From Clostridia bacterium (GTDB taxonomy: Bacteria > Bacillota_A > Clostridia > Christensenellales > Aristaeellaceae), in assembly GCA_017399225.1 (NCBI GenBank), contig JAFQEB010000130.1, positions 1-23,027 of the forward strand: a stretch of DNA of 23,027 nucleotides, in the 5' to 3' direction. A program made the translations under genes and the position numbers. Under the pieces are notes generated by a model. That model worked only from the letters and a program-made list of their open reading frames with translations, was not told the origin of the DNA and did no database searches. Position 1 is the first letter of the stretch. The number at the start of each line of letters is the position of its first letter. This document shows positions 1-10,178 of this stretch, piece by piece.

Positions 1-1448
<1,448 letters not shown>

Positions 1449-1451
1449 TCA

Positions 1452-3410
1452 TCACTTGAGGGGAACGGTCACGATGGTGCAGGAATAGGCCGGGAGGGTC
1501 ATGTCCGCCGCGCCGCCCTGGAAGGCGATCTCGCCCTGCTGGGGCGCAACGCGGACGTTGGTGAAGGTGTTGACGGCGGCCTTGTCGCCGGTCAGCCGGG
1601 TGAAGGCAGCTGTGCCGTCAGGAACGCCGGCGAGGCTCAGCGTCATGGCTTCGTCAGCGGCGGAGACGTTGACCAGCTTCAGGTACAGCTCGTCCTCCGT
1701 GCGGGTGACCACATGGTAAACCAGCTGGTTGGCGCTGTCGCAGCTGCTCTCCACCACCTGATCGCCTACGGTGGCGGCAAACATCTGCTGGATGTAGTAA
1801 TTGGGGGTCAGCAGCACCTCGCGGGCATTGAACCAGATCAGGTCGGGCGTCCACTGCTGCAAGCCGTCGCGGGCCATCAGCGGAGCGTAGGAAGCCATGG
1901 CCACCACGTCGCTGTTGCGCTCCAGGCCGGTCATGTAGGCTGCCTCGCACAGGGCGCTGTAGAGATTGTTGGGGCGGCGGCCATTGCTGGCGGCAGCCTC
2001 ATGAGCGGCGAACTCGCCCACGAATACCTTCGTTGTGCGGGGATACTTATCGTAGCGGTGGGTATTCTTGAGGAACCAGTCGCCTGCCATGTAGTAATGC
2101 TCATCCACGATGGTATCGGCATACCTGGAGCGGATGGTGCGCCAGGCATTCTGGGGCAGGCCGCCCTCCGCCACGGGGCCCGCAGAGGAAACGACGGTGA
2201 TCTCCGGGTGGGCCTCCTTCACCATCTTGTAGAGGATGTCGAAGCGATTCCAGTACACGGCATCCCAGTTCTCGTTGCCGATGCCCAGGTACTTGAGGTC
2301 AAAGGGCTCGGGATGGCCCATTTCCGCGCGCAGAGCGCCCCAGGTGGTACTCACGTCGCCGTTGGCGAACTCGATCAGGTCGAGGATGTCGTGACCGTAT
2401 TCCCGCACCTCATCGTAACTCAGGTGGGGCTCCTTGACGTCGCGGGCCTGGCACAGCACGCCGGAGTGCACCACGGGCAGGGGCTCCGCCCCCAGGGCTT
2501 CAGCCAGCATGAAGTACTCAAAATAGCCCAGACCGTAGGACTGCATATAGCCCCAGGTATTGAAGTTCTCCCGGCGCTCCTCGATGGGGCCGACGGTATC
2601 CTTCCAGTCGTAGAAATTGCTGCGGTAGTAGCTGCCCTCGACGATGCAGCCGCCGGGGAAGCGCAGGAAGGAGGGGTGCAAGTCCTTGAGGGCCTGCACC
2701 AGATCGGGCCGCAGACCGCCATTTGGCCACTCCGCACCGAAGGCGTCCGCCGGGATCAGGGAGGCCATATCGACGTCAACGGAGCCTGTGCCGTGCAGAA
2801 TGAAGGACAGTACCGCATCGTCGGTATCGTCGGCCTTGAAGGTCAGCTCGTACTTCTGCCATTCGCCGGTCAGCGCAAAGCGCCCGGACTCCGCCAGGGC
2901 CTTGCCCGTACGCTGGGTAAGGGCGATCTCCACCTCGCCGTCAAAGTCGCCGGCATTGCGCAGGTACACGAAGCAGCGATACTCCTTGCCCGCCTCCACC
3001 GGGACGCCGCCCTTGAGGATCGAGGCCTGATAGCCCTCGTTGGCAAAGCGGTACTCCCCTGCCGTGCAGGTCACGCGGACATAGGTGGGGTTGTTTTCGT
3101 TCAGCGGGTCTTCCGTCATCACGGCGGCCTTGCCCTTGGCCTTGTAGTTCAGGTTGAAGATCCAGCCGTTGAGGTGCTGGTGCCGCTGGGGATTGAGGAT
3201 ATCCTCATACTCAAAGGAGCGGTTGCGCAGCAGCTCCGCATAGAGGCCGCCGTCCGCGCCGTAGTTGATGTCCTCGAAGAACAGGCCGTAGAGGGTATCG
3301 CTCATTTCCACGGTCGTGGCATTTGCATCCGCCGTCAGGGTGGAGGCAGAGGCCGCCGCAGGCAGCAGCGCCAGCGTCAGCAGCAGTGCAAGAAGCTTTC
3401 GCATGTTCAT
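1452..3410 (-). CDS. Secreted GH51 alpha-L-arabinofuranosidase with CBM-like insert
   Basis: Exported arabinofuranosidase of 652 residues, expected to debranch arabinan or arabinoxylan outside the membrane. An N-terminal signal peptide (about 1-22, ending ASA) has no lipobox. A first catalytic segment (about 24-85, YGLFFEDINYG) is interrupted by a beta-sandwich of CBM4/9 type (about 88-218). The barrel resumes with RFPGG (250-254). E380 in GIGNENW is the expected acid/base and E466 in VFVGEFAAH the expected nucleophile; the arabinofuranosidase C-terminal beta domain follows. This is the longer GH51 type also found in fungi and Bacteroidota, distinct from the neighbouring cytosolic one. AAAGGAG lies 4 nt before ATG 3410; the in-frame ATG two codons later (3404) has 10 nt spacing and is an alternative start. 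An upstream extended -10 promoter serves it. Confidence 0.93.
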   Translation of the reverse strand: MNMRKLLALLLTLALLPAAASASTLTADANATTVEMSDTLYGLFFEDINYGADGGLYAELLRNRSFEYEDILNPQRHQHLNGWIFNLNYKAKGKAAVMTEDPLNENNPTYVRVTCTAGEYRFANEGYQASILKGGVPVEAGKEYRCFVYLRNAGDFDGEVEIALTQRTGKALAESGRFALTGEWQKYELTFKADDTDDAVLSFILHGTGSVDVDMASLIPADAFGAEWPNGGLRPDLVQALKDLHPSFLRFPGGCIVEGSYYRSNFYDWKDTVGPIEERRENFNTWGYMQSYGLGYFEYFMLAEALGAEPLPVVHSGVLCQARDVKEPHLSYDEVREYGHDILDLIEFANGDVSTTWGALRAEMGHPEPFDLKYLGIGNENWDAVYWNRFDILYKMVKEAHPEITVVSSAGPVAEGGLPQNAWRTIRSRYADTIVDEHYYMAGDWFLKNTHRYDKYPRTTKVFVGEFAAHEAAASNGRRPNNLYSALCEAAYMTGLERNSDVVAMASYAPLMARDGLQQWTPDLIWFNAREVLLTPNYYIQQMFAATVGDQVVESSCDSANQLVYHVVTRTEDELYLKLVNVSAADEAMTLSLAGVPDGTAAFTRLTGDKAAVNTFTNVRVAPQQGEIAFQGGAADMTLPAYSCTIVTVPLK

Positions 3411-3437
3411 TTTTCTCCTTTGCAAATCACTGCTTCC

Positions 3438-3465
3438 ATTATACCACAGGCATGGCAAAATGCAA
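3438..3465 (-). promoter_or_regulatory. Sigma-A-type promoter of the GH51 pair
   Basis: On the minus strand TTGCAT (3465-3460) and TATAAT (3443-3438) are 16 bp apart, with TGG directly before the -10 (extended -10). The predicted start near 3431 leaves a leader of about 20 nt before the GH51 ATG. Confidence 0.75.
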
Positions 3466-3510
3466 GCCAACGCCCATGCGGGCACTGCTTTCAATGCCCT
3501 TTGATGCAAA

Positions 3511-3540
3511 ATGGGAGAGCGGCATTCACCGCTCCCCCAT
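3511..3540 (-). terminator. Hairpin terminator after the coiled-coil solute-binding protein gene
   Basis: A 12 bp stem with one mismatch (3511-3522 with 3529-3540) and a 6 nt loop lies 21 nt after the stop of the upstream gene. A short U-run (TTTTGC) follows on the minus strand. It separates this gene from the GH51 unit, which has its own promoter. Confidence 0.7.
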
Positions 3541-3561
3541 AGGGTTTCAATTGCCTGAGAC

Positions 3562-5280
3562 TTACTCAGCCTGGCCATACACCGCGTAGAAGGCGGCCAT
3601 GGTCGCATCGTAGTACTCGCGGCCCTTGGCGTCCAGGGTATCGGTGTAGTCGTAGGGATCGACAGCGTTCTCGCGGATAGCGGTCTCGATGCCGATGTGG
3701 CCGTTGAAGTCAGAGTTGTGGTAGTAGTCGTTCACGAAGGCGTTGAAGCCGGGGATGGTACGACCACCGAAGGTGACGGGGTTCTGGATGTTGGCGAAGA
3801 AGGACTCCCAATCGTTCCAGTAGCCCAGGTCAGGCATGATGGCGGCCATCGCAGCGCCAACTTCCTCGTCCTCGATCATGGGCAGAGATCCAGCCAGACG
3901 GTAGATGATATCGCCGTTGGCATTGGTCAGGGTGGGGTACAGCTCAGCACGAGCCATCCAGCCCTCCTTGCCCCAGGTCAGGAACTTCATCAGCTCGTAA
4001 GCCTCACGGGGATGCTCACAGGTGTTGGAGATGGAGACCATGTCCAGCCAGGAGAACTGGCCGCCGTTCTCGGTCTCGGCGCCAATGGGAGAGTTGTAGG
4101 GAACCATCTGCAGGCCGCGCTCCAGGGCAGCGGACTGGGTGTAGATGTTGTTCATGGTCCAGTAGGCGTCCATCTGGATGGCCACATGGCCAGACTCGCC
4201 GGCCCACAGGTCGTCCGGCACGACAGCGAGGTATTCCTCGGAGCCGTTGATGGCCTGCTTGCCCTGGCGGGCGAACTCGGTCTGCTTCTCGACCATCTCG
4301 ACCCAGCCGGAGCCGAAGTTGTAGTTCTCGCCGTCCCAGCCGAATTCGCCGGTGACGTTGTCAGTCAGGGCGATGGGGCCCAGGGTGACGGGGCCCATGA
4401 AGAAGTTGTAGGCCCAGATGCCCTGAGAGGGATCGGTCAGCTCGTTGTCGATCATGTCCATCATCTGCTCCCAGGTCCAATCCTGGCCGGGCAGTTCCTT
4501 GTTCAGCTTGTCGAACACGGCCTTGTCCAGGTAGATGATAGCGGGCAGGTTCTCACCAGCCATGAAGTAGCAGCGCTTGCCGTCCACATAGCCAATGCGG
4601 CGCAGGGAGGGGTACAGCTTGGTCTGAGCTTCTTCGTCGTTCTCGACGTACTGGGTGATGTCCATCATGTAGGGGTTGGCCAGGAGGGGATCCAGGTCCA
4701 GCCAGAAGTACACGTCGGGCAGGTTGCCCTCAGCGGCCAGGTTGGTCAGCTGAGCGGTGCAGTCAGCCGTGGTGGTCTGCAGCATCTCAACGGTGATGTT
4801 GGGATACTTCTCCATGAACTGATCGATCAGAGCCTGGGTCAGCTCGAAATCGTCCCAGGTCATGAAGGTCAGGGTGATGGGGTCGGTGGTGTTCATCTCG
4901 GGCATGTTGTAGGCGCTGGGCTCGCCGGGCTCAACGGGCTCAACGGGCTTGGTCAGCGCTTCCAGCTCGGCCTTGGCGGCAGCCAGAGCTTCGTTGGCGG
5001 TAGCCAGCTCAGCGGTCAGGCTGTCGATCTGGGCCTGCAGGGCCTCACCGTCGGGGGCAGCAGCCAGCTTCGCGGTCAGATCATCGATCTGAGCCTGCAG
5101 GGCGGCGGCATCGGGAGCGGATTCGATCTGCTTGGTCAGCTCGGACACCTTGGTGTTCAGGCCTTCGATCTGCGCCTGAAGATCGGTGACTTCGCCGTTC
5201 TTGCCAGCGAACATCACGCCGAAAACGATCGCAGCGATGACGGCCACAGCAGCAAGAATGATCCAAATCTTCTTGTTCAT
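3562..5280 (-). CDS. Membrane-anchored sugar-binding protein on a coiled-coil stalk
   Basis: Family 1 (MalE-like) extracellular solute-binding protein, 572 residues, expected to deliver oligosaccharides to a CUT1 importer. Residues 1-26 form an uncleaved-looking membrane helix (KKIWIILAAVAVIAAIVFG) without lipobox or clear signal peptidase site. Residues 30-110 are an Ala/Leu/Gln/Asp-rich coiled coil containing three LQAQI(D/E)xL modules at 35, 61 and 81. A PVEPVEPGEP linker (112-121) leads to the binding fold (about 134-572) with ITLTFMTWDDFELTQALIDQF at its start and a PREAYELMKFLTWGKEGW motif near 424-441. AAAGGAGG lies 7 nt before the ATG. It sits just downstream of the second permease pair but has its own promoter and terminator. 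Most relatives I know are lipoproteins, so the stalk anchor is unusual. The ligand is inferred only from neighbours. Confidence 0.9.
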   Translation of the reverse strand: MNKKIWIILAAVAVIAAIVFGVMFAGKNGEVTDLQAQIEGLNTKVSELTKQIESAPDAAALQAQIDDLTAKLAAAPDGEALQAQIDSLTAELATANEALAAAKAELEALTKPVEPVEPGEPSAYNMPEMNTTDPITLTFMTWDDFELTQALIDQFMEKYPNITVEMLQTTTADCTAQLTNLAAEGNLPDVYFWLDLDPLLANPYMMDITQYVENDEEAQTKLYPSLRRIGYVDGKRCYFMAGENLPAIIYLDKAVFDKLNKELPGQDWTWEQMMDMIDNELTDPSQGIWAYNFFMGPVTLGPIALTDNVTGEFGWDGENYNFGSGWVEMVEKQTEFARQGKQAINGSEEYLAVVPDDLWAGESGHVAIQMDAYWTMNNIYTQSAALERGLQMVPYNSPIGAETENGGQFSWLDMVSISNTCEHPREAYELMKFLTWGKEGWMARAELYPTLTNANGDIIYRLAGSLPMIEDEEVGAAMAAIMPDLGYWNDWESFFANIQNPVTFGGRTIPGFNAFVNDYYHNSDFNGHIGIETAIRENAVDPYDYTDTLDAKGREYYDATMAAFYAVYGQAE

Positions 5281-5302
5281 GGGGGTTCCTCCTTTGTTAT
5301 TT

Positions 5303-5329
5303 AATCATAAGCCTTTTCCGGCTTTGATC
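5303..5329 (-). other. Leader stem-loop of the coiled-coil solute-binding protein mRNA
   Basis: On the minus strand GATCA-AAGCC pairs with GGCTT-(A)-TGATT around the loop GGAAAA, a 10 bp stem with one bulge, between the predicted transcription start (about 5355) and the ribosome site. It leaves the ribosome site free and may stabilise the mRNA. Confidence 0.35.
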
Positions 5330-5361
5330 CAGAGATGTAAGGGATTCCATTGCATGGGATC

Positions 5362-5390
5362 ATTATACCATAATCACATGCATTACGCAA
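5362..5390 (-). promoter_or_regulatory. Extended -10 promoter of the coiled-coil solute-binding protein gene
   Basis: On the minus strand TTGCGT (5390-5385), 17 bp spacer, TATAAT (5367-5362), with TGG just before the -10. The predicted leader is about 75 nt. The 77 nt from 5391 to 5467, before the preceding permease stop, contain no convincing terminator, so read-through from the long operon may add to expression. Confidence 0.7.
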
Positions 5391-5467
5391 TAGAAATTGT
5401 CCAAGTCGGTCGAGAAAATTCCATTTACGCCACGCACAGGAGCTTCACGTTCCAATGCATATGCACC

Positions 5468-6442
5468 TTATTCGCCCGTGATGCCGGCACGGTCCACGGA
5501 CTCGACGAACTGCTTCTGCAGCACCAGGTAGAGCAGCAGCAGCGGCGCGATGGAGAGCATGGTGCCCGCCATCTTGATGGCGTCGTTGAGCTTGTTGGTA
5601 GAGGTAACGGAGGACGCGCGGGCGTCGAAGGTGACGTTGTAGCTATCCTCAAACTTCTGCAGCTCGATCATCAGGGTGGTCAGGCCCTTGGCGCGGGTGT
5701 GACCGTAGCCCAGGTAGGTGCGGACGAGGTAGGTCTCGTTCCAGTACCACACCAGGGAGAAGAGGGTCACGCACACGATGGCCGCCGTGGACAGCGGGAT
5801 GGCGATCTGGAAGTAGGCCTTGATGTGGCCCGCGCCGTCGATCTCCGCCGCCTCGATCAGGGACTGGGGCACCTGGCGATGGAAGTTGTAGAAGATCAGG
5901 ATGCACAGAACGCTCTTGAAGCCCTGACCGCAGGCTGCCAGGATCAGGAAGGGCTTCAGCGTGCCGTCCATCAGCTTGTACTGCTGGAAGAGCAGGTAGT
6001 TGGGCATGTCGATGGTCTGGCTGGGCAGCAGGAAGGACAGCAGCAGCACGCCCATCCAGAAGGTGCGGCCGGGGAACTTATAGCGTGCAAAGCCGTAGCC
6101 GACCATGGAGCAGACGAACACCTGCAGGATGGTGGGCAGCACCGCAATCTGGATGTTCTTCCACAGGGAGTTCCAGTAATCCAGGGTAGCGATGGCGTCC
6201 TGGTAGTTCTGCCCGGTGACGGCGCTGGGGATCCACTTGGCGGAGGAATCCAGCAGGTCACGGGAACCCATGAGGGAACGGGAGAACATGTAAAGCACCG
6301 GGTACAGGTAGATGAAGGCGATGGTGATCAGCAGCACATAAACGACGACGCCCATGATGATGCCGCGCTTCTCGTTGCTGCCGAAGAACATCTTCTTGAA
6401 GTAGTCCTTGCGCGCGCCCTTGGGAGGCAGACTCATTTTCAT
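5468..6442 (-). CDS. Sugar ABC transporter permease, MalG type (second pair)
   Basis: Inner-membrane permease subunit of a CUT1-type carbohydrate importer, 324 residues. It has a first membrane helix at about 29-52, several further hydrophobic segments, and the EAA loop that contacts the ATPase at about 196-215 (LIEAAEIDGAGHIKAYF). A long charged N-terminus precedes the first helix. The ATG at 6442 has AGGAGGAGG 7 nt upstream; a second in-frame ATG lies two codons later. It follows the MalF-type partner by 15 nt and is the last gene of the long operon. No ATP-binding protein is encoded in the window, so a shared MsmX/UgpC-like ATPase elsewhere is inferred. Confidence 0.92.
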   Translation of the reverse strand: MKMSLPPKGARKDYFKKMFFGSNEKRGIIMGVVVYVLLITIAFIYLYPVLYMFSRSLMGSRDLLDSSAKWIPSAVTGQNYQDAIATLDYWNSLWKNIQIAVLPTILQVFVCSMVGYGFARYKFPGRTFWMGVLLLSFLLPSQTIDMPNYLLFQQYKLMDGTLKPFLILAACGQGFKSVLCILIFYNFHRQVPQSLIEAAEIDGAGHIKAYFQIAIPLSTAAIVCVTLFSLVWYWNETYLVRTYLGYGHTRAKGLTTLMIELQKFEDSYNVTFDARASSVTSTNKLNDAIKMAGTMLSIAPLLLLYLVLQKQFVESVDRAGITGE

Positions 6443-6457
6443 TTTTCTTCCTCCTCC

Positions 6458-7387
6458 TTATCGCAGCGTAACGCGCTTCTGCTCGTACTTGACATGCTTG
6501 TCGCTCTTCTCCCGGAACAGGAGGAAGACGACCACCAGGATCAGCGCAATGACCAGCGTGTAGATCCAGCTCATGGCCATGCCGTACTCGTAGCCCTTGG
6601 TGGGTGCGTTGGTAACGGTGTAGATCAGCTCGATGATCTCGTTCGTGCCGCCGGTGGCCAGGGTGACCACGGTGAAGACCGAGTTGAGCAGGATCATGGG
6701 CTTGACGATGGGTAGCGTGATCTTCCAGAAGGATTCCCAGCCGGAAGCGCCGTCGATCTTCGCAGCCTCGTAGAGGGTCTTGGAAACCTTCTGCAGACCG
6801 GAGAGGAAGATCAGGATCTGGATGCCCGCATTCCACAGAATGACGATCAGGCTGTTGAACAGATCCGTCAGCGGGTCCAGGATGAACTGGGGCAGACCGC
6901 CCAGGAGGGCCGTCATGTCCGTCATCATGGGCACCGAGGCGACGCCCTGGGCCGTCAGCATGTTCATGACCGGGCCGGTGGCAATGATGACCGGCAGGAA
7001 GAAGATCATGCGGAAGATGCCGCGGCAGCAGATCTTGCTGTTGAGCAGCAGGGCGATGATCAGCGAGAAGCTGATGATGATGGGCAGCTGCAGCACGAGG
7101 GACAGTGCGAAGGAGCCCAGCGTGATGGGGAAATTCACCTCGGTGGTGAACACGTTGATGTAGTTCTGGAAGAGGTTGGGCAGGGCTTCAAAGGCCAGGC
7201 CGTCGGCGCCGCCGATGAGCACATCCACAAAGGAGAAGTAGATGGAACGGCCTGCGGCATACAGGAAGAAGATGCACACGCCGATCAGCCACGGAAGGAT
7301 GAACAGGTAGCCATAGCCCCATTCACGCAGGCGGCGCCTGGACAGCGGATGCTTGTCATGGGGATTCTTGGGGGCCTTAGTTGCCAC
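6458..7387 (-). CDS. Sugar ABC transporter permease, MalF type (second pair), GTG start
   Basis: Membrane subunit of a CUT1 importer, 309 residues, pairing with the MalG-type subunit just downstream. Hydrophobic helices begin at about 26; the EAA loop is at about 206-225 (YEAAKIDGASGWESFWKITL). The start is GTG at 7387, overlapping the DUF5696 stop by 11 nt, with AAGGTGG about 8 nt upstream. There is no internal Met near the N-terminus that could serve instead, so translational coupling to DUF5696 is likely. The substrate is inferred from context as arabino-oligosaccharide or another hemicellulose/pectin oligosaccharide. Confidence 0.92.
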   Translation of the reverse strand: MATKAPKNPHDKHPLSRRRLREWGYGYLFILPWLIGVCIFFLYAAGRSIYFSFVDVLIGGADGLAFEALPNLFQNYINVFTTEVNFPITLGSFALSLVLQLPIIISFSLIIALLLNSKICCRGIFRMIFFLPVIIATGPVMNMLTAQGVASVPMMTDMTALLGGLPQFILDPLTDLFNSLIVILWNAGIQILIFLSGLQKVSKTLYEAAKIDGASGWESFWKITLPIVKPMILLNSVFTVVTLATGGTNEIIELIYTVTNAPTKGYEYGMAMSWIYTLVIALILVVVFLLFREKSDKHVKYEQKRVTLR

Positions 7388-10178
7388 TTGCGTTCACCAC
7401 CTTCCACTGGAGCTTGCCGAGGGTCACGTCGTCAAAGCTTGCTTCCTTGTCGCCGAAGTTGAGGTAGACCTGGGTGCCGTTGTCCCATGTGACGCGCACC
7501 ATATTGCCGCTGCGCTCATGGTTGACGATGGCGCCGTCCTCCCCTACCGCCTCGTGGAGACTGTTCAGATCCTTGTACCAGGTCTGGATCATCTCCTGAT
7601 ACAGCTCGTACCGGGAGGAGTAGATGTCAGAGGAGTTGGTATCCTGCAGCTCGATGGGGTCCTCCCAGGTCAGCAGGAATGCCGGACGTGCGCCCTGCTC
7701 CATCAGGTGCAGGAAGAACTCGTGGGTGTTGGCCTGGAAGTTGACGTACTCGGCGTAATAGGGCACCTGGCCGGACAGGGCGATCGCCAGGAAGGGGATC
7801 TCCGCGTCGGTATAGGCGTGATCGGAGCCGCCGATGGGCAAATCGCTGAGCACGTCGGCATAGGGCCACAGGTACGCGTTGGGGCTGGAGAGGGTAACGG
7901 TCAGGTTCTCGCCTGCATTCTTCGCAATGCCGGCGTAAATCTCCGCCATCTCCGTCGTGTCATGGTAGGCGTCCTTGAAGTGATAGTCCGCCAGCAGCTG
8001 GGTGATACCGGTGAAGGAGACGCCCTTCACCGCATTGGCGTTCAGCTCCCGCACCACATTGGCCGCCTTATCAGCGGAGACGCTGGGGGTCAGGTACTGC
8101 AGGGTGCTGTACACCTTGCCGAAGGTGGGACGCTCATAGGTCTTGGAGGTGATCTGCTTGTAGGCGCTGTAGGTCAGCGTCGGGTGGGTCTCCACGTTCA
8201 GGGAGAGCACGTCTGCCTCCAGGGCAAGGTCGATGCCCTCGGCCTCAGCGTATTCACGCAGGGCATTCAGGCCGGACTTGCCGCCCAGGGAGCGGGCAGG
8301 GTTGAAGCCCTCCACCGGCACACCGCCGGTCAGGCCCTGATCCTGCCAGCCGCGCAGCACCACAGCCATTTCGTCCACGCCGTTCGCCTTCAGCTCCCGC
8401 AGGATATTCCCGGCGGTCTCGAAGCTGGTCATCACCACATCCTGCTTGCCGAAGATGTAGTTCTCGCGCTCCATGCCCAGGAAGTCCAGCTGGACGTCGA
8501 AGGGACGGTCAGAGGCGCCGGCGAAGGTGCCCTGGTCGATCAGGTAATTGCGGTAGGCCACCGCCAGGCCGGCATAGCTGGCATTGTCGCCGTCCTCCAG
8601 CAGGAAGTGCTGGGTGATATCCATGCTGCGCGCCTTGGCGGTGCGGGTGGGCACAGTGCCTGCAGCAGCGGAGCCGTTCATACCCATGGGCTGGTTATAC
8701 ACCAGGCGGTAGGTATACTTGGCGCAGATCCAGTCGAAGTTGGAGACGGTGTTGCCGTTCATGTAGGCCATGATGTTGGCGGCGTAGTCGCCCTCCTCGA
8801 TCACGCCGAGGAAGCCGATCTGATCGGCGGTATGCACCATGCCGAACACGGGCATGATGACGTTCTCCACCGGCACGGTAGAGGCGGAGTGCACCTCGCC
8901 GTCCACGCCGATGTTGACGCCGTACACCTGACGGCTGAAGGGGTTCTTGTAGCGGCCTTCGTTGTTCTCCAGCTTGATGATGGCGCCCTGACCATCGGGG
9001 ATGATCATGTAGCCCTCATCCTCGCCCATGTAGCTGTAGCCCAGGAAGGGGAAGATGTAGAGGCCCGCAGCGGTGTAAGAGGTCTCGCTGAGCAGCACCA
9101 CGTCATCCTTGGGATAGCGGAACGCCTCGCCGCTGAGCTTTGTGCCGGAGCGGTACAGGTTGGTACGGTAGCTGGCGGGCTGATCCATGGGCAGCTGGAA
9201 GGGCTGACCGGCGCTGTCCTTCACGGTGATGGTGGGCACCGGCGCCAGGGGCTTATCCAGCGCCACGTTCAGGCGGGACTTGCCGTCGCTGGCCAGCACG
9301 ATGATGGTCGCGTCGTCCTTCTTGGAGACGAACAGGTCAGCAGACAGGGGGTACGTCGCACCGTCGGTCACCAGCTCATAGGTGTCCGCAGCGCCGTTCT
9401 CGCCCTTGATGGTCTTGGCCACCACGCGGTAGCTGGGCAGCACAACGTCCTTGCCCGCCTCGTCCTTGACGGTGATGGTCTTCACATCCATGGGAACGAC
9501 CTGGGTCGTGCCGTCGCTGACGGGAACGTTCAGGGCGGTCTTGCCCTTGAGGGTAACGGTGGTTTCCGTGGGGATCACGTACTCGGTGCCGTCCGCCAGG
9601 ATCAGCACGTACTCCGTGACCTCCGAGGTCTTTTCGTACTTCTTCAGATCGACACGGGTATCCTTGCCGTCGATCTTGACGATCATGTAGGGCTGATCCT
9701 TCGTCTCCCGGAAGCTGTCCTGGGGCACGGTGACGTGCAGACCCGCCTCATCCATCGACAGCACCAGATCATGGCTGATGCCGATGTCGGTGTAGTTGAT
9801 GTGGGCGGTGAAGCCGTTCTCCACATAATCGTAGGTGATCAGGGTCGCATTCTTGACCGGGTTGGCCTGGCCATTGGTGGACTTGAGGTCCTCAATGTAC
9901 TCCAGCACCACGCCGGACTGGTAGAAGCTGGGCCAGTTGCCCGAAGCCTTGTGTTTCTCCGGATCCCGCAGGGTGGACCACAGCAGGCTTCCGTTTTCCT
10001 TGCTTTCCACGATGACGGCCAGCGTATCCTCGCGCAGGTACAGGTTGAAGCGGCTGTTCTCCGCCACCTGCTTGTACTCCGCGGGGATCTGCGCAGCCTC
10101 TGCCAGCGCAGCGCCGGCCAGGCACAGCGCAGCCAGCAGCAGGGCGATCAGCCCCAGGAGCTTAAACCTTCTTGACAA
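7377..10178 (-). CDS. Secreted DUF5696-family protein, glycosidase-like, TTG start
   Basis: Exported protein of 933 residues of the DUF5696 family, whose function is not established as far as I know. Signal peptide about 1-26 (ALA then E). The N-terminal part reads as a beta-rich super-sandwich (about 30-540), with FPFLGYSYMGEDEGYMIIPD at 376-395. It is interrupted at about 165-335 by a repetitive beta region with three stretches resembling TITVKD/GTEYVIP. Residues about 555-845 look like a (beta/alpha)8 barrel (FETAGNILRELKANGVDEMAVVLRG, then LALEADVLSL). Candidate acidic residues include E654, D656, D786 and E839/D840 (LLTWEDP). A small C-terminal beta domain ends the protein. The start is TTG, 17 nt inside the end of the NHL-YIP1 gene, with AGAGGTGG about 9 nt upstream. 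An active glycoside hydrolase or a binding protein that has lost activity are both possible. Confidence 0.8.
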   Translation of the reverse strand: MSRRFKLLGLIALLLAALCLAGAALAEAAQIPAEYKQVAENSRFNLYLREDTLAVIVESKENGSLLWSTLRDPEKHKASGNWPSFYQSGVVLEYIEDLKSTNGQANPVKNATLITYDYVENGFTAHINYTDIGISHDLVLSMDEAGLHVTVPQDSFRETKDQPYMIVKIDGKDTRVDLKKYEKTSEVTEYVLILADGTEYVIPTETTVTLKGKTALNVPVSDGTTQVVPMDVKTITVKDEAGKDVVLPSYRVVAKTIKGENGAADTYELVTDGATYPLSADLFVSKKDDATIIVLASDGKSRLNVALDKPLAPVPTITVKDSAGQPFQLPMDQPASYRTNLYRSGTKLSGEAFRYPKDDVVLLSETSYTAAGLYIFPFLGYSYMGEDEGYMIIPDGQGAIIKLENNEGRYKNPFSRQVYGVNIGVDGEVHSASTVPVENVIMPVFGMVHTADQIGFLGVIEEGDYAANIMAYMNGNTVSNFDWICAKYTYRLVYNQPMGMNGSAAAGTVPTRTAKARSMDITQHFLLEDGDNASYAGLAVAYRNYLIDQGTFAGASDRPFDVQLDFLGMERENYIFGKQDVVMTSFETAGNILRELKANGVDEMAVVLRGWQDQGLTGGVPVEGFNPARSLGGKSGLNALREYAEAEGIDLALEADVLSLNVETHPTLTYSAYKQITSKTYERPTFGKVYSTLQYLTPSVSADKAANVVRELNANAVKGVSFTGITQLLADYHFKDAYHDTTEMAEIYAGIAKNAGENLTVTLSSPNAYLWPYADVLSDLPIGGSDHAYTDAEIPFLAIALSGQVPYYAEYVNFQANTHEFFLHLMEQGARPAFLLTWEDPIELQDTNSSDIYSSRYELYQEMIQTWYKDLNSLHEAVGEDGAIVNHERSGNMVRVTWDNGTQVYLNFGDKEASFDDVTLGKLQWKVVNASGN

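Noticed and set aside
5391..5467. Terminator at the end of the long operon
   Set aside because: No stem of useful length followed by a U-run could be found in this gap.
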